From the NCBI RefSeq assembly GCF_016908395.1, contig NZ_JAFBDU010000006.1, forward strand, positions 186,001-250,000: a DNA stretch of 64,000 bases, in the 5' to 3' direction. The notes beneath the pieces were generated by a model, which was given only the letters and a program-made list of their open reading frames with translations, made no database searches and was not told the DNA's origin. This document shows positions 1 through 8,765 of this stretch, piece by piece. Positions within the stretch are counted from its first letter, which is position 1. Each line of letters opens with the position of its first letter. This DNA is from Metabacillus crassostreae. Its GTDB lineage: Bacteria > Bacillota > Bacilli > Bacillales > Bacillaceae. A program made the position numbers and the translations under genes.

Positions 1-1056
1 TCTGATGATATTTGGAAAATCAGACCTTATGTTCTTGAATCAGGTGATGAAAATCCGTTAACTGGTACTTGGCTTGAAAAGGGAATGGTTCAAAAATCAG
101 AAGAGGATGCTTTTTCTTTCACTGACTTCTCTTTAGATGCAACAATCTTTGAGCATAACAGAAAAAGATATTTTATTTGGGCACAAAAAGAAGAAGGCAT
201 ATCAAATCTATACATGGCAGAAATGGAAAATGCATGGACAATCAAAGGAAAACCAATGCTTCTTGCAACTCCTGATTATGAATGGGAAAGACGCGGATTC
301 TGGGTAAATGAAGGACCAGATGTGATCAAAAGAAATGGAAAAATATTTGTTTCATTTAGTGCAAGTGCCACAGACTCTAACTATGCTATTGGATTATTAA
401 CAGCTTCTGATACAAGTGATTTAATGGATCCAAAATCTTGGTATAAATCACCAGAACCTGTTATGGAAAGTAATGACTCAACCAGTCAATATGGTCCAGG
501 ACATAGTACATTTACTGTAGCAGAAGATGGTGTAACAGATATCCTTGTCTACCATTCTCGTTCTTATAAAGAAATCGACGGTGATCCTTTATACGATCCT
601 AATCGCCATACTAGAGTAAAGAAATTAACTTGGAACGATGATGCCACACCAAACTTTGGTACACCTAACGAAGATGGCCTTGTTGTTGGACCAACAATCG
701 AGGTAAAAGCACATGTTACAGTTATCGAAAATACTGGATATCAAACAAAAAATAAATTTAGCTTAGATAAACTAGAAGCTAACAAACAATTAGATGTAAC
801 GACATCTGTAACAAATAACTCAAATTCAAAAGAATCAATAATGGTAGTTATGGCATTATATGATGCTGATAACAAAATGGTAGACATGAAATCCACATCG
901 AAACAAATCTCAAAAGGTAAGGAAGAAACCTATAAGTTGGGATTAAAGCTTCCGAAGAATGTGGAAGGAAATAAAGTAAAAGTGTTAGTTTGGAAAGGTG
1001 AAAGTTTAGAAGAGACGAGTATGATGCCTGTTTCTAAAGGATTTGTTTTAGAGTAA
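1..1056 (+). CDS. Glycoside hydrolase family 43 protein, C-terminal part
   Basis: The reading frame is open from base 1, so the gene starts outside the window; 351 codons are present. The first two thirds are the beta-propeller of a GH43-type arabinan- or xylan-degrading glycosidase: blades with W/Y-rich strands, and a VNEGPDV segment at about codons 101-107 that matches the position of the general-acid Glu in the family. Codons of about 233-351 form a separate beta-sandwich-like tail rich in N, S and K, probably an accessory or wall-exposed domain. The signal peptide and catalytic base would lie upstream. It is followed directly by a strong terminator, so it is the last gene of its transcript. 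The exact substrate (arabinan, arabinoxylan or xylan) cannot be told from this fragment. Confidence 0.85.
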   Translation, partial: SDDIWKIRPYVLESGDENPLTGTWLEKGMVQKSEEDAFSFTDFSLDATIFEHNRKRYFIWAQKEEGISNLYMAEMENAWTIKGKPMLLATPDYEWERRGFWVNEGPDVIKRNGKIFVSFSASATDSNYAIGLLTASDTSDLMDPKSWYKSPEPVMESNDSTSQYGPGHSTFTVAEDGVTDILVYHSRSYKEIDGDPLYDPNRHTRVKKLTWNDDATPNFGTPNEDGLVVGPTIEVKAHVTVIENTGYQTKNKFSLDKLEANKQLDVTTSVTNNSNSKESIMVVMALYDADNKMVDMKSTSKQISKGKEETYKLGLKLPKNVEGNKVKVLVWKGESLEETSMMPVSKGFVLE

Positions 1057-1071
1057 GTAAGATAACATACA

Positions 1072-1109
1072 AAAAGGCTTCCTCCTAAACTTGTTGGAGG
1101 AAGCCTTTT
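1072..1109 (+). terminator. Intrinsic terminator after the GH43 gene
   Basis: A 13-bp GC-containing stem (AAAGGCTTCCTCC paired with GGAGGAAGCCTTT) with a 10-nt loop, ending in a T run. The A run on the other side means it could also end the converging membrane-protein gene on the minus strand. Confidence 0.9.
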
Positions 1110-1122
1110 ATGATTTCCGTTT

Positions 1123-2235
1123 CTATCTAGCGCGAATGAAGACCTTTTTTATAGTAGATCTATACACTCCATTTATTTCACCAAAAGGCAATGTAGCTTT
1201 TAAGAATAATATACTTTCAAAGACAAGGAGAAATATCAAGACAGGTAGGCCAGCATTTATAATCATATTTTTTGTAAAATAAAGTATAGACTGGTTATGA
1301 AAACTCGTATTTGTTAAATCAAGGTTCATTGTAAATACATAAAATGTTCCAAAGGTAAAATTACGTGCCCATTGAGAAACATGATAATGTCCAATTGCAT
1401 GATGAATACTATAGCGTTTAACTCGTGCAAACATTCTCCACACTTCTATCCCTTCAATGAAGATAAACAGACAAATGGCGACGAACCAGATATATACTAT
1501 ACTATCAAAATTTATTGATTCAGACATGATAGCTGCTACTCCAGTAATAGATATAGCGCCATGAATAATGCAATTTGTATTTTTCCAGTCATCTGATACA
1601 TTCCAAGAGATTGTTAGATATCGTTTTAAGATGAAGAGAATGTTAATGATATATAGGAAGATTCCTATATTAATTAGTATTTTAGTAAGGATATAGGCAA
1701 AATAATTGTCAAATAAATTTCCATATACAATGACTAATGATTGTGTGCTTACTGTTGATAGTAAGAGGATGCCATGAACCTTTTCAAAGTACTTGGATTT
1801 GAAAATCACTTGATAACATCGTATGCAGCTAAATAAGTAAAATATCCATAATCCACCATTAAGAATAGATATAACTGCAATAATTGTTTTGTACTGTGGA
1901 TACTGTTTGAAAAATAAAAAACATAGTATGGATGTACCCGCAATCCAAGTCCCAACTGCAAAGCTTTGGACAGGATGTGTTAAATATCTCCTACGAAATG
2001 ATCCTTTTAATGCAGTTTTAAGGAAAGTAGCAAATAGATATAGCCATATAATTAATAATGCTAAATCAAGAGTGAAAATAAAAATGTGCTGAAAGCGTGA
2101 ATGTATACTAATCAATAATATACCTATAGCCATAATTAATGCTCCATTTGATGCATCAATAGGGTTTCTTCGGAAAATTGATCTTTTACGAAACGATAGA
2201 ATGACAGACTCTAGAAAATTAGGGAAATCTTTCAT
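1123..2235 (-). CDS. Ten-TM membrane protein, possibly TehA/SLAC1-like (TDT family)
   Basis: A 370-residue protein with about ten hydrophobic segments and short loops. The start is set by GGAGGAGG eight bases before the ATG. The size, the ten-segment layout and the segments HPVQSFAVGTW (after TM2) and CIIHGAISITGVA (TM7) recall the tellurite-resistance/dicarboxylate transporter family of voltage-independent anion channels. I cannot confirm this without a profile search. It stands alone on the minus strand, converging on the GH43 gene. No catalytic motifs are visible. An alternative is an uncharacterised Bacillaceae integral membrane family. Confidence 0.6.
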   Translation of the reverse strand: MKDFPNFLESVILSFRKRSIFRRNPIDASNGALIMAIGILLISIHSRFQHIFIFTLDLALLIIWLYLFATFLKTALKGSFRRRYLTHPVQSFAVGTWIAGTSILCFLFFKQYPQYKTIIAVISILNGGLWIFYLFSCIRCYQVIFKSKYFEKVHGILLLSTVSTQSLVIVYGNLFDNYFAYILTKILINIGIFLYIINILFILKRYLTISWNVSDDWKNTNCIIHGAISITGVAAIMSESINFDSIVYIWFVAICLFIFIEGIEVWRMFARVKRYSIHHAIGHYHVSQWARNFTFGTFYVFTMNLDLTNTSFHNQSILYFTKNMIINAGLPVLIFLLVFESILFLKATLPFGEINGVYRSTIKKVFIRAR

Positions 2236-2506
2236 CAGTAGTAAAACCTCCTCCGATCGAATTACTCGGAATTGTTTTTAAATGTATATATGAAATACTT
2301 CTTTTAAAACACAAAATTGATTATAACATAATTTTCTTTCACTTCGTGGAGGAATGTTGATTTCGAAGTTGTTACAGTGGAATGTACAGAGGAGGCTTGA
2401 CTTCTTGGCTGGTGAACCTTGTATTTGGAGCGAAATGGAGTCATTTGTATCAGTTCCTAAAAATTCATTGAAAAACAAAATAATATGTGACAATAAACCA
2501 AAAATA

Positions 2507-2549
2507 AAGCCCGTTTCACACACTCAACTAAGTGATGAAGCGGGTTTTT
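2507..2549. terminator. Probable bidirectional terminator between the membrane-protein gene and ric
   Basis: A 12-bp stem (AAGCCCGTTTCA with TGAAGCGGGTTT, two G-U pairs) with a 14-nt loop and T-rich tracts on both sides. It lies 28 bases beyond the ric stop codon and probably ends that transcript. The rest of the 2236-2576 gap shows only the ribosome binding site of the preceding gene and no convincing coding sequence. Confidence 0.65.
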
Positions 2550-2576
2550 AAGATTTTTTCCGATATATAAATGAAA

Positions 2577-3290
2577 CTATATACTAACCCCAACTGCTGC
2601 AGCTACCCTTGGAAACAAAACATTATTTTCAAGATGGATATGGTCAAATAAATCATTTTCAAGTGCTTCAAGTCTTTGATAAACAACTCGGTATGTTCCA
2701 CACGCATTTTCAGGTGGAGTGAAATCATTGGTGATTTCTCTCATTTCCTTCATTAAATCACCAGCATGGTTATGTTCATTCACTAATTCTCTCATTTTGA
2801 TACTAAATTCTTCTATTAATTGATCAGAAGGGGATTCTTCCAATTTAAGTATAAGTGGAAAGTCTTCAGATTCCTCTTTCATTAGATGGGTCACTAAGTC
2901 ATTCTTTAACTCATTGAATAATTGATAAAGTTTTGCTAAATGTGGTTGTGTACCTCCATGTACTCGAGCCACCTTTGTTACGTACGGACTTAATGTTGGT
3001 AATTCTTCATTTAAATAACGGTGGTGCTTACTTACAATATGATCAATTAGTTCACGATTACTTGCAATCTCCCAATCAATAATAATCTGATTCTTTGACT
3101 CCTCATAGAGTTCATTTAATTCTGTAATAAGTTGTTGAGCAGGAAGGTTCCTTTCTAAAATTGCCTCGATAAGCTGTCGATTTCCCCCACAGCAAAAATC
3201 AATTCTATAAGATTTGAAAAAATCACTAGCTTTAGGAAACGTCCGAACAACTTCCCCAACATTTGATGATTCATTAAACATATGTGCCAT
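2577..3290 (-). CDS. ric: Iron-sulfur cluster repair di-iron protein (Ric/ScdA/YtfE family)
   Basis: A 237-residue cytoplasmic protein that repairs Fe-S clusters damaged by nitric oxide or oxidants. Residues 1-60 are the DUF542 domain with the DFCCGG signature at residues 31-36. The remainder is a hemerythrin-like four-helix bundle with di-iron ligands visible in SKHHRYL, THLMKEESEDF, VNEHNHAG and DHIHLENN. GGAGG in good spacing sets the ATG. It is transcribed away from the nitrate operon. A perfect Fnr box upstream implies induction without oxygen, when nitrite and NO from nitrate respiration become a threat, so the pairing with a nitrate reductase makes biological sense. Confidence 0.93.
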   Translation of the reverse strand: MAHMFNESSNVGEVVRTFPKASDFFKSYRIDFCCGGNRQLIEAILERNLPAQQLITELNELYEESKNQIIIDWEIASNRELIDHIVSKHHRYLNEELPTLSPYVTKVARVHGGTQPHLAKLYQLFNELKNDLVTHLMKEESEDFPLILKLEESPSDQLIEEFSIKMRELVNEHNHAGDLMKEMREITNDFTPPENACGTYRVVYQRLEALENDLFDHIHLENNVLFPRVAAAVGVSI

Positions 3291-3358
3291 TTCAATAAAA
3301 CCTCCAATTAGTTATACTGTGAATCTTTTTAAGCATAACAGTAATCGGAAAAAAGCTT

Positions 3359-3374
3359 TGTGAGAAATATCACA
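3359..3374. promoter_or_regulatory. Fnr box (TGTGA-N6-TCACA) between ric and the nitrate operon
   Basis: A perfect CRP/Fnr-type palindrome, TGTGA-gaaata-TCACA. On the minus strand a TGTTATGCT extended -10 lies at 3332-3340. This puts the expected ric start near 3325 and the box centre 41.5 bases upstream, the classic position for an activating Fnr site. The box is about 190 bases from the start codon of the divergent operon, so its effect on that side is less certain. Only weaker half-sites (for example TGTGAATTTATTG near 3440) lie closer to the operon. Confidence 0.75.
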
Positions 3375-3556
3375 TCTCTATAAATGATTCTATTTTATAG
3401 TTGAAATCGAAAAGAAATATCTTAAATAAATCTTTTAAGGTGTGAATTTATTGTTTTAGATGACAATTCACTAATTTCGGAAAATTATTGATGTAATGAA
3501 TAGGTTCTATGTAATTGATTTTAACTAAAGTTGAACGAACACAAGGAGGATCAGCT

Positions 3557-4639
3557 ATGGAGGATTTTGTACCAATTCAAAAAAAACAGAAACAATCAAT
3601 TAATGATGCGTTTGCATCACATTTTGCAAAATCAATGTTTTTAACAGTTACGGCACTTATTTTTTTGTCTTTTATATCTACGAGAATGTTTACACATGTT
3701 GATTTAAATTTATACGGATACATGGTAGGAACGATTGTTTTTATAGGAGGATTTTTTTACCGATTTATTGCGTGGGGTGAAAGACCACCTACTAAGATTT
3801 TTATCAAAAAAGGGTTGAAGCTTTTATTTAGAAAATCAACTCCAAAAACAACGACCGAGCAACTTGTTACATATAACTTTATTTGGAACAGAGGAATCTA
3901 TCGTTGGACACAGCACATCTTAATGGGCTGGGGTTGCATTCTTTCTTGTTTTGTTACTTTCCCATTAGTTTTTGGTTGGATGTATTTTACGATGGAGGAA
4001 AATGGCTATTACACTGTTGTCGCATTAGGTATTAATTTGATGAATGTAAAAGCAGATGGCATTATTGCTTTTTTCTTTTATAATGCTCTCAATTTTACAG
4101 CCATTATGGTGATTATCGGAGTTTGTATGGCGCTGTACCGACGTTTGAAAAATATGCAAGCTAGAGCAGAACAAACCTTTATGTATGATTTTTTACCACT
4201 TTATTTATTGCTTTTTATATCGATCACAGGGTTAGCACTAACTTTTATGAATGTTTTTCTTCATGGGTGGGGTCAACCGATCATGTCTTTAATCCATCAA
4301 TTCTCAGTAATCATTACACTCATTTATCTTCCTTTTGGAAAGCTAGCACATATTCCTTTTAGACCTTTAAGTGTTTTTGCAAGAAATTACCGAGAACATT
4401 ATGCAGAACAAGCAATGAAGAAATGTATGGTGTGTGGAGATACGTTTGTATCTGTAGAGCAATCGACAGATGTTAGAGATGTGCTCAATATAAATTCAAT
4501 AGATTTTAAAATGGAAGATGGATTTCATTTAACAGAACTATGTTTACCATGCAGAAGAAAATATCGAATTTCAAGATTCTCAGGAATTCCTACTCATGAA
4601 ATTAAGGTGAAGGAGGCTAATCAACATGCAAAGGGATAA
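3557..4639 (+). CDS. b-type cytochrome-like membrane subunit of the nitrate oxidoreductase complex
   Basis: A 360-residue membrane protein with six or seven TM segments. The ATG at 3557 is chosen because AAGGAGG ends seven bases before it; the in-frame ATG at 3515 has no such site. Histidines inside or next to the helices (TQHILMGWG, LHGWGQP, LIHQFSV, KLAHIPF) are candidate haem ligands, as in NarI/DsrM/HdrE quinol oxidases. The C-terminal soluble tail carries two CxxC pairs (CMVCGD and CLPCRR), which could bind zinc or an Fe-S cluster. It is the first gene of an operon and overlaps the molybdoenzyme gene by 14 bases. By inference it oxidises menaquinol and passes electrons to the molybdoenzyme. 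Confidence 0.75.
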   Translation: MEDFVPIQKKQKQSINDAFASHFAKSMFLTVTALIFLSFISTRMFTHVDLNLYGYMVGTIVFIGGFFYRFIAWGERPPTKIFIKKGLKLLFRKSTPKTTTEQLVTYNFIWNRGIYRWTQHILMGWGCILSCFVTFPLVFGWMYFTMEENGYYTVVALGINLMNVKADGIIAFFFYNALNFTAIMVIIGVCMALYRRLKNMQARAEQTFMYDFLPLYLLLFISITGLALTFMNVFLHGWGQPIMSLIHQFSVIITLIYLPFGKLAHIPFRPLSVFARNYREHYAEQAMKKCMVCGDTFVSVEQSTDVRDVLNINSIDFKMEDGFHLTELCLPCRRKYRISRFSGIPTHEIKVKEANQHAKG

Positions 4640-6794
4640 GTTTTATAAAGAAGTCGAAAACCTGAATCATCCAAATGAACAGTTAATCAAAACACATTGT
4701 AGCTACTGTGGAATGCAATGTGGAATGAATTTGAGGGTTAATACAATAACGAACAAGATAATTGGTGTTGAACCTCGCTATGACTGGCCTGTTACGGTAG
4801 GGAAAATGTGCCCAAAAGGTGTAACAGCTTATCAGCAAACAAATCATAAAGATCGGATTTTAAAGCCACTAATTCGCGATAACTCAAATTTAAAAGGAAC
4901 GAAAGAGGGATTTCGTGAAGCAACTTGGGATGAAGCATACGAATTAATTACAAAGAAGTTTTCGGAGCTACAAGAAAATTACGGTAAAGATTCTCTTTCT
5001 GTTTTTAGTGGTGTGTCTATGACAAATGAAAAATGCTATTTAACAGGGAAATTTGCAAGAGTTGCATTAGGAACTAAATATATTGATTATAATGGTCGCT
5101 TCTGTATGTCAAGTGCTGCTGGTGGTTTTCTAAGGTCCTTTGGAGTTGACAGAGGTTCAACATTACCTTGGACTGATATTCATGAAACAGATTGTTTATT
5201 TATTGCCGGAAGTAATACAGCTGAATGTCACCCAACTTCAATGTTCCGTGTGTGGTCTGTTCAAGAAAGAGGAGGCTACTTAATTGTCGCAGACCCTCGG
5301 GAAACACCTCTAGCGAGAAGAGCTGATGTGCATTTGGATTTAAAACCTGGAACTGATCTAGCATTAGCAAATGGAATTCTACATTTACTGATCGAAAACA
5401 ACTATATTGATGAAGGCTTTATCAATAAACATACGAATGGTTTTGAAGAAACCAAAGAATTAGTAAAGGAGTTTACTCCAGCTTACACAAGTGAAATAAC
5501 AGGCGTTTCAATAGAAAAAATAATTAGAGCTGCTGATATATATGGAAAGGCGCCGAATGCGATTGTGATGTTTGCAAGAGGAATTGAGCAGCAGCATAAA
5601 GGTGTTGATAATGTTTCAGGTTATGTGAATATGGCTTTGATCACAGGAAAAATCGGTCGCCCAAAAGCAGGTGTTGCAACATTTACTGGGCAAGGAAATG
5701 GGCAAGGTGGTCGTGAACATGGGCAGAAATCAGATTTATTACCAGGTTATCGAAAAATTACGAATCCTAAGCATGTTGAAGAGGTTTGTGAGGTATGGGG
5801 AATAACGCCTGAAGAAATGCCTGGACCAGGTGTTTCTGCATATGAGATGTTCGAATTAATGGAAGAAAAAGTAATTCGCGGCTTGTATTTACTTTGTTCA
5901 AATCCAGCTGTTTCTGCTCCTAATTTAAACTTTGTAAGAAGTGCCCTTAAAAATTTAGATTTTATGGTTTGCTCTGATTTTTATTTGTCAGAATCTGCTG
6001 AGTTTGCAGATGTGATTTTACCTTCAGTAACTTGGTCTGAAGATGAGGGCACAGTTACAAATCTTGAAGGAAGAATTATTAAAATCAATAAAGCTCAAGA
6101 ACCAATTGGTGACTCTAAGCCTGATTGGCTTATACAAGTTGAATTAGCTGAAAAACTTGGAAAGGGAAAATATTTTTCTTATTTAAAAAACGCGAGAGAT
6201 GTAGCTGATGAATTTCGTCGTGCAACCAAAGGTGGTTATGCCGATTATTATGGTGCTACTTGGGATAAAATCGACAAACAAGATGGGGTGTTCTGGCCAT
6301 GTAAAGATGAGCAAGATAAAGGTACACCACATATGTTCTTAGATAAAAAATTCTATCATCCTGATGGGAAAGCAAAAATCTGTGCATTACCATATCGACC
6401 ACCTGCTGAAGAGCCATGTCAAGAATATCCACTTCGATTAACGACAGGTCGGGTTGTGTATCATTACTTATCAGGAAATCAGACTAGAAGGATCCCATTT
6501 CTTCATGATATGTGTCCTGAGCCATATGTTGAGATACATCCAAAAACAGCGCAAATTTATGGAATTGTCCATGAGGAAATGATTCGCCTTTATACACGTA
6601 GAGGTGAATGTCAATATAAAGTGAAAATCACAGAAGCAATACGTGAAGATACTGTTTTCGTTCCATACCACTTTGGACATGAAGAATCAATTAATCTACT
6701 AACGATTGCTGCTCTTGATCCCATTTCAAGAATGCCTGAATTTAAAGCATGTGCATCACAGATTGAAAAGCTAGAAGTAAGGACGGTGGATTAA
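4626..6794 (+). CDS. Molybdopterin oxidoreductase, NasC-like nitrate reductase catalytic subunit
   Basis: A 722-residue Mo-bisMGD enzyme that most likely reduces nitrate to nitrite. The N-terminal [4Fe-4S] site is C25, C28, C32 and C62. The Mo ligand is probably Cys160 in NGRFCMSSA, as in Nap/Nas-type enzymes and not the Asp of NarG. The length is close to NasC, but there is no C-terminal BFD-type [2Fe-2S] domain. There is no Tat signal, so the enzyme should be cytoplasmic. AAGGAGG precedes the start by nine bases. The neighbouring narK-like gene supports nitrate as substrate. Formate or another oxyanion is possible but less likely from the active-site motif. Confidence 0.85.
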   Translation: MQRDKFYKEVENLNHPNEQLIKTHCSYCGMQCGMNLRVNTITNKIIGVEPRYDWPVTVGKMCPKGVTAYQQTNHKDRILKPLIRDNSNLKGTKEGFREATWDEAYELITKKFSELQENYGKDSLSVFSGVSMTNEKCYLTGKFARVALGTKYIDYNGRFCMSSAAGGFLRSFGVDRGSTLPWTDIHETDCLFIAGSNTAECHPTSMFRVWSVQERGGYLIVADPRETPLARRADVHLDLKPGTDLALANGILHLLIENNYIDEGFINKHTNGFEETKELVKEFTPAYTSEITGVSIEKIIRAADIYGKAPNAIVMFARGIEQQHKGVDNVSGYVNMALITGKIGRPKAGVATFTGQGNGQGGREHGQKSDLLPGYRKITNPKHVEEVCEVWGITPEEMPGPGVSAYEMFELMEEKVIRGLYLLCSNPAVSAPNLNFVRSALKNLDFMVCSDFYLSESAEFADVILPSVTWSEDEGTVTNLEGRIIKINKAQEPIGDSKPDWLIQVELAEKLGKGKYFSYLKNARDVADEFRRATKGGYADYYGATWDKIDKQDGVFWPCKDEQDKGTPHMFLDKKFYHPDGKAKICALPYRPPAEEPCQEYPLRLTTGRVVYHYLSGNQTRRIPFLHDMCPEPYVEIHPKTAQIYGIVHEEMIRLYTRRGECQYKVKITEAIREDTVFVPYHFGHEESINLLTIAALDPISRMPEFKACASQIEKLEVRTVD

Positions 6795-6795
6795 G

Positions 6796-7356
6796 TTGAA
6801 AAAAAGACTTTATCTTGAATTAGAAAATTGTATTGGATGTCGTTCATGTCTTGCTGCTTGTACTCAATGTGGTGGACATGAAGAACGAAATCGAAATTAT
6901 GTGTATGATGTTAATCCACTAGTGAACAAACAAACTATGCCACTAATGTGTTTACATTGTGTAAATCCTGCTTGTGCAAGAAGTTGTCCGGCCCAAGCGA
7001 TTCAAATTCATGAAACAGGTGCTGTATTATCTGCACTAGTTGAGAAATGTATCGGATGTCAAAACTGTACAATTGCTTGTCCATACGGTATTCCAAAATT
7101 TGATACAGAACAAAACTTAATGTACAAATGTGATTTATGTATAGATCGTACAAAGGATGGTATTCCGCCAATGTGTGCTAGTGTTTGTCCATCTAATACT
7201 CTCCAATGGCTAACAGAAGAAGAAATTGAAACAAAACAAAAAAAGCATGATTTAAACAATGGGAAATGGGTTTCAAGTATGCCTTATTTAGAAGGTGAAA
7301 CAAATGTGAAAATTAGCTTGCCAGGAATACTACAAGGAACATCAAAGCTATTTTAG
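6796..7356 (+). CDS. Four-cluster ferredoxin subunit (DmsB/NrfC/HycB-type)
   Basis: A 186-residue electron-transfer subunit with four cysteine groups typical of four [4Fe-4S] clusters: CIGCRSCLAAC, CLHCVNPACARSC, CIGCQNCTIAC and CDLC with CASVC. It begins at a TTG two bases after the molybdoenzyme stop, with GGTGGA upstream. There is no export signal, so it should sit on the cytoplasmic side and wire the membrane cytochrome or the Rieske protein to the molybdoenzyme. This kind of subunit is normal for DMSO-reductase-family complexes, which supports a membrane-associated respiratory enzyme and not a soluble assimilatory one. Confidence 0.88.
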   Translation: MKKRLYLELENCIGCRSCLAACTQCGGHEERNRNYVYDVNPLVNKQTMPLMCLHCVNPACARSCPAQAIQIHETGAVLSALVEKCIGCQNCTIACPYGIPKFDTEQNLMYKCDLCIDRTKDGIPPMCASVCPSNTLQWLTEEEIETKQKKHDLNNGKWVSSMPYLEGETNVKISLPGILQGTSKLF

Positions 7357-7368
7357 GAGGAAGTGGAG

Positions 7369-7893
7369 ATGATGGAAAACAACAATAAAATACCATTTGA
7401 AGAAGATAATTACACACACAATATTAATCGAAATAATGAGCGTATGTTGGATCGTAGAGGATTTATGAAAACACTAGTTGGTGCAGCAGGTTTGTTTGCA
7501 GTCTCTTCCTTACCATGGGGAGCAGTTGCAGCAAAAGAGCTATTGGGTCTATCAAACAAGGAATATCCTAAAATGAAAATTGCTGATGTAAATGCAGTAG
7601 CAGTAGGAGATTCTGTGAAATTTGCTTTTCCTAGTGAACATGACAGTGCTCTTTTGATTCGCTTAGGAGAAAATAAATTTGTCGCCTATCAAAATGCATG
7701 TACACACTTACGCTGTCCTGTATTTTGGGTGAAGGAAGAGGGAGAAATGATCTGTCCTTGCCACCATGGAAAATTTGATGCAAACACAGGTGCTCCAACA
7801 GCTGGTCCACCAAGAAGACCTCTACCTGAAATTCAAGTGAAAGTTGAAAATGGTGTAATTTATGCAATTAGGGTGAAGCGTTATGAAGCGTAA
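7369..7893 (+). CDS. Tat-exported Rieske [2Fe-2S] protein
   Basis: A 174-residue protein; the ATG at 7369 has AGGAGG eight bases upstream, better than the GTG at 7363. A twin-arginine signal (DRRGFMK) is followed by a hydrophobic stretch at about residues 32-55, which may remain as a membrane anchor. The Rieske ligands are visible as CTHLRC and CPCHHGKF. The protein resembles QcrA and haloarchaeal NarB. Being Tat-dependent, it should sit outside the membrane, while the catalytic subunit in the same operon has no export signal. This suggests that the cytochrome and Rieske protein form a quinol-oxidising module. It overlaps the next gene by 11 bases. Confidence 0.88.
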   Translation: MMENNNKIPFEEDNYTHNINRNNERMLDRRGFMKTLVGAAGLFAVSSLPWGAVAAKELLGLSNKEYPKMKIADVNAVAVGDSVKFAFPSEHDSALLIRLGENKFVAYQNACTHLRCPVFWVKEEGEMICPCHHGKFDANTGAPTAGPPRRPLPEIQVKVENGVIYAIRVKRYEA

Positions 7894-8077
7894 GTATCTT
7901 AATGTAATCATTCTTTGTATCTTCTTATTTTTGAATATTATTTTCACTCAATATATGGTTCATCAATATTATTTTGAAAACTATATAACGAGCATCATTT
8001 TTTGTGGATTAAATATTTTATTGTTTCCACTAGCACTTCTTATTTATAAAAGAGATAAAAAACGACAGGGTGTGTGA
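7883..8077 (+). CDS. Small two-TM membrane protein of the nitrate operon
   Basis: A 64-residue protein with two hydrophobic helices (about residues 7-26 and 34-54) and a lysine/arginine-rich C-terminus. It begins inside the Rieske gene and its stop overlaps the GTG of the next gene, so the three are translationally coupled. I recognise no family. Its size and place suggest an assembly or accessory subunit of the membrane complex. Confidence 0.7.
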   Translation: MKRKYLNVIILCIFLFLNIIFTQYMVHQYYFENYITSIIFCGLNILLFPLALLIYKRDKKRQGV

Positions 8078-8394
8078 ACAAAATGAAAAATGAGACTTAC
8101 CTAGATTTTTGTTTTATTAGAGAGGAACAAGGAAGTTTTTCTAAGGAAATTCACCATCTCTTTAAGGATTTGTTCATAGAAAAACGACTAAATTGGTTTC
8201 TAGATGAAAAAAACCAAGATGGTCTAGACATTGTTGTTGCAGAAGTAAAGGGTATGAGTGACTGGGAGTCAGAACAAGATATTCTCCATTATTTGGAAAA
8301 TTGTGCAACTGCTCAATTTTGGACCTACCTTCAAGGCTATCAATTATACATTTATCCTTATAAGAAGGGATGTCAATCTTGTGGACCACATTAA
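8074..8394 (+). CDS. Hypothetical protein of the nitrate operon with C-terminal CxxC
   Basis: A 106-residue soluble protein without a recognised family, ending in GCQSCGPH, which could bind a metal or cofactor. The GTG at 8074 overlaps the previous stop (GTGA), implying coupling; an ATG at 8083 is the alternative. It lies where other nitrate reductase operons place a NarJ- or NapD-like maturation chaperone, so a role in assembling the molybdoenzyme is a reasonable guess from position only. Confidence 0.65.
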   Translation: MNKMKNETYLDFCFIREEQGSFSKEIHHLFKDLFIEKRLNWFLDEKNQDGLDIVVAEVKGMSDWESEQDILHYLENCATAQFWTYLQGYQLYIYPYKKGCQSCGPH

Positions 8395-8656
8395 TTCTTT
8401 ACAATTGTCGGACTTTGTTTCCATTCCAGTTAAAGTAACCATTCAGGGAAGTGATAAGGAAGAACAGCCTTCCTGGATGAATAAAACCATTCAAAGCTCG
8501 AAACTTTGTCCTGATGGTACACATATTCGACTTTACTTTGATCAACGGTCATTTATTGCTTTTCCAAAAACATGTAAAGTGACAAGAAAAGGCGACATCT
8601 GGAGCGCCTATGATGATGAAACTTGTTTAACTTATTTAATAAAGAGAGCTTGTTAA
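8381..8656 (+). CDS. Hypothetical protein of the nitrate operon
   Basis: A 91-residue protein starting at a GTG inside the end of the previous gene, with AAGAAGGG about ten bases upstream; the overlap and spacing decide the start. Motifs are few: CPDGTH, an aromatic-rich centre (IRLYFDQRSFIAF) and two further cysteines. I do not recognise it. It is part of the tight nitrate gene run, so it probably serves the same complex. The 109-base gap after it separates it from the narK-like gene. Confidence 0.6.
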   Translation: MDHINSLQLSDFVSIPVKVTIQGSDKEEQPSWMNKTIQSSKLCPDGTHIRLYFDQRSFIAFPKTCKVTRKGDIWSAYDDETCLTYLIKRAC

Positions 8657-8765
8657 GTGAAGAAAAGAAGCAGCTAGACATTATTTCATTACTGTTTACC
8701 AAATCTTAACGACAATATAGCTAAAAGAGCTCTATAAAACTATCAAAAGTAAGGAGAAGGTTGCG

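Noticed and set aside
2278-2551. Short open frames on both strands in the gap before ric
   Set aside because: They have no ribosome binding site, overlap each other and the terminator hairpin, and show no family features.
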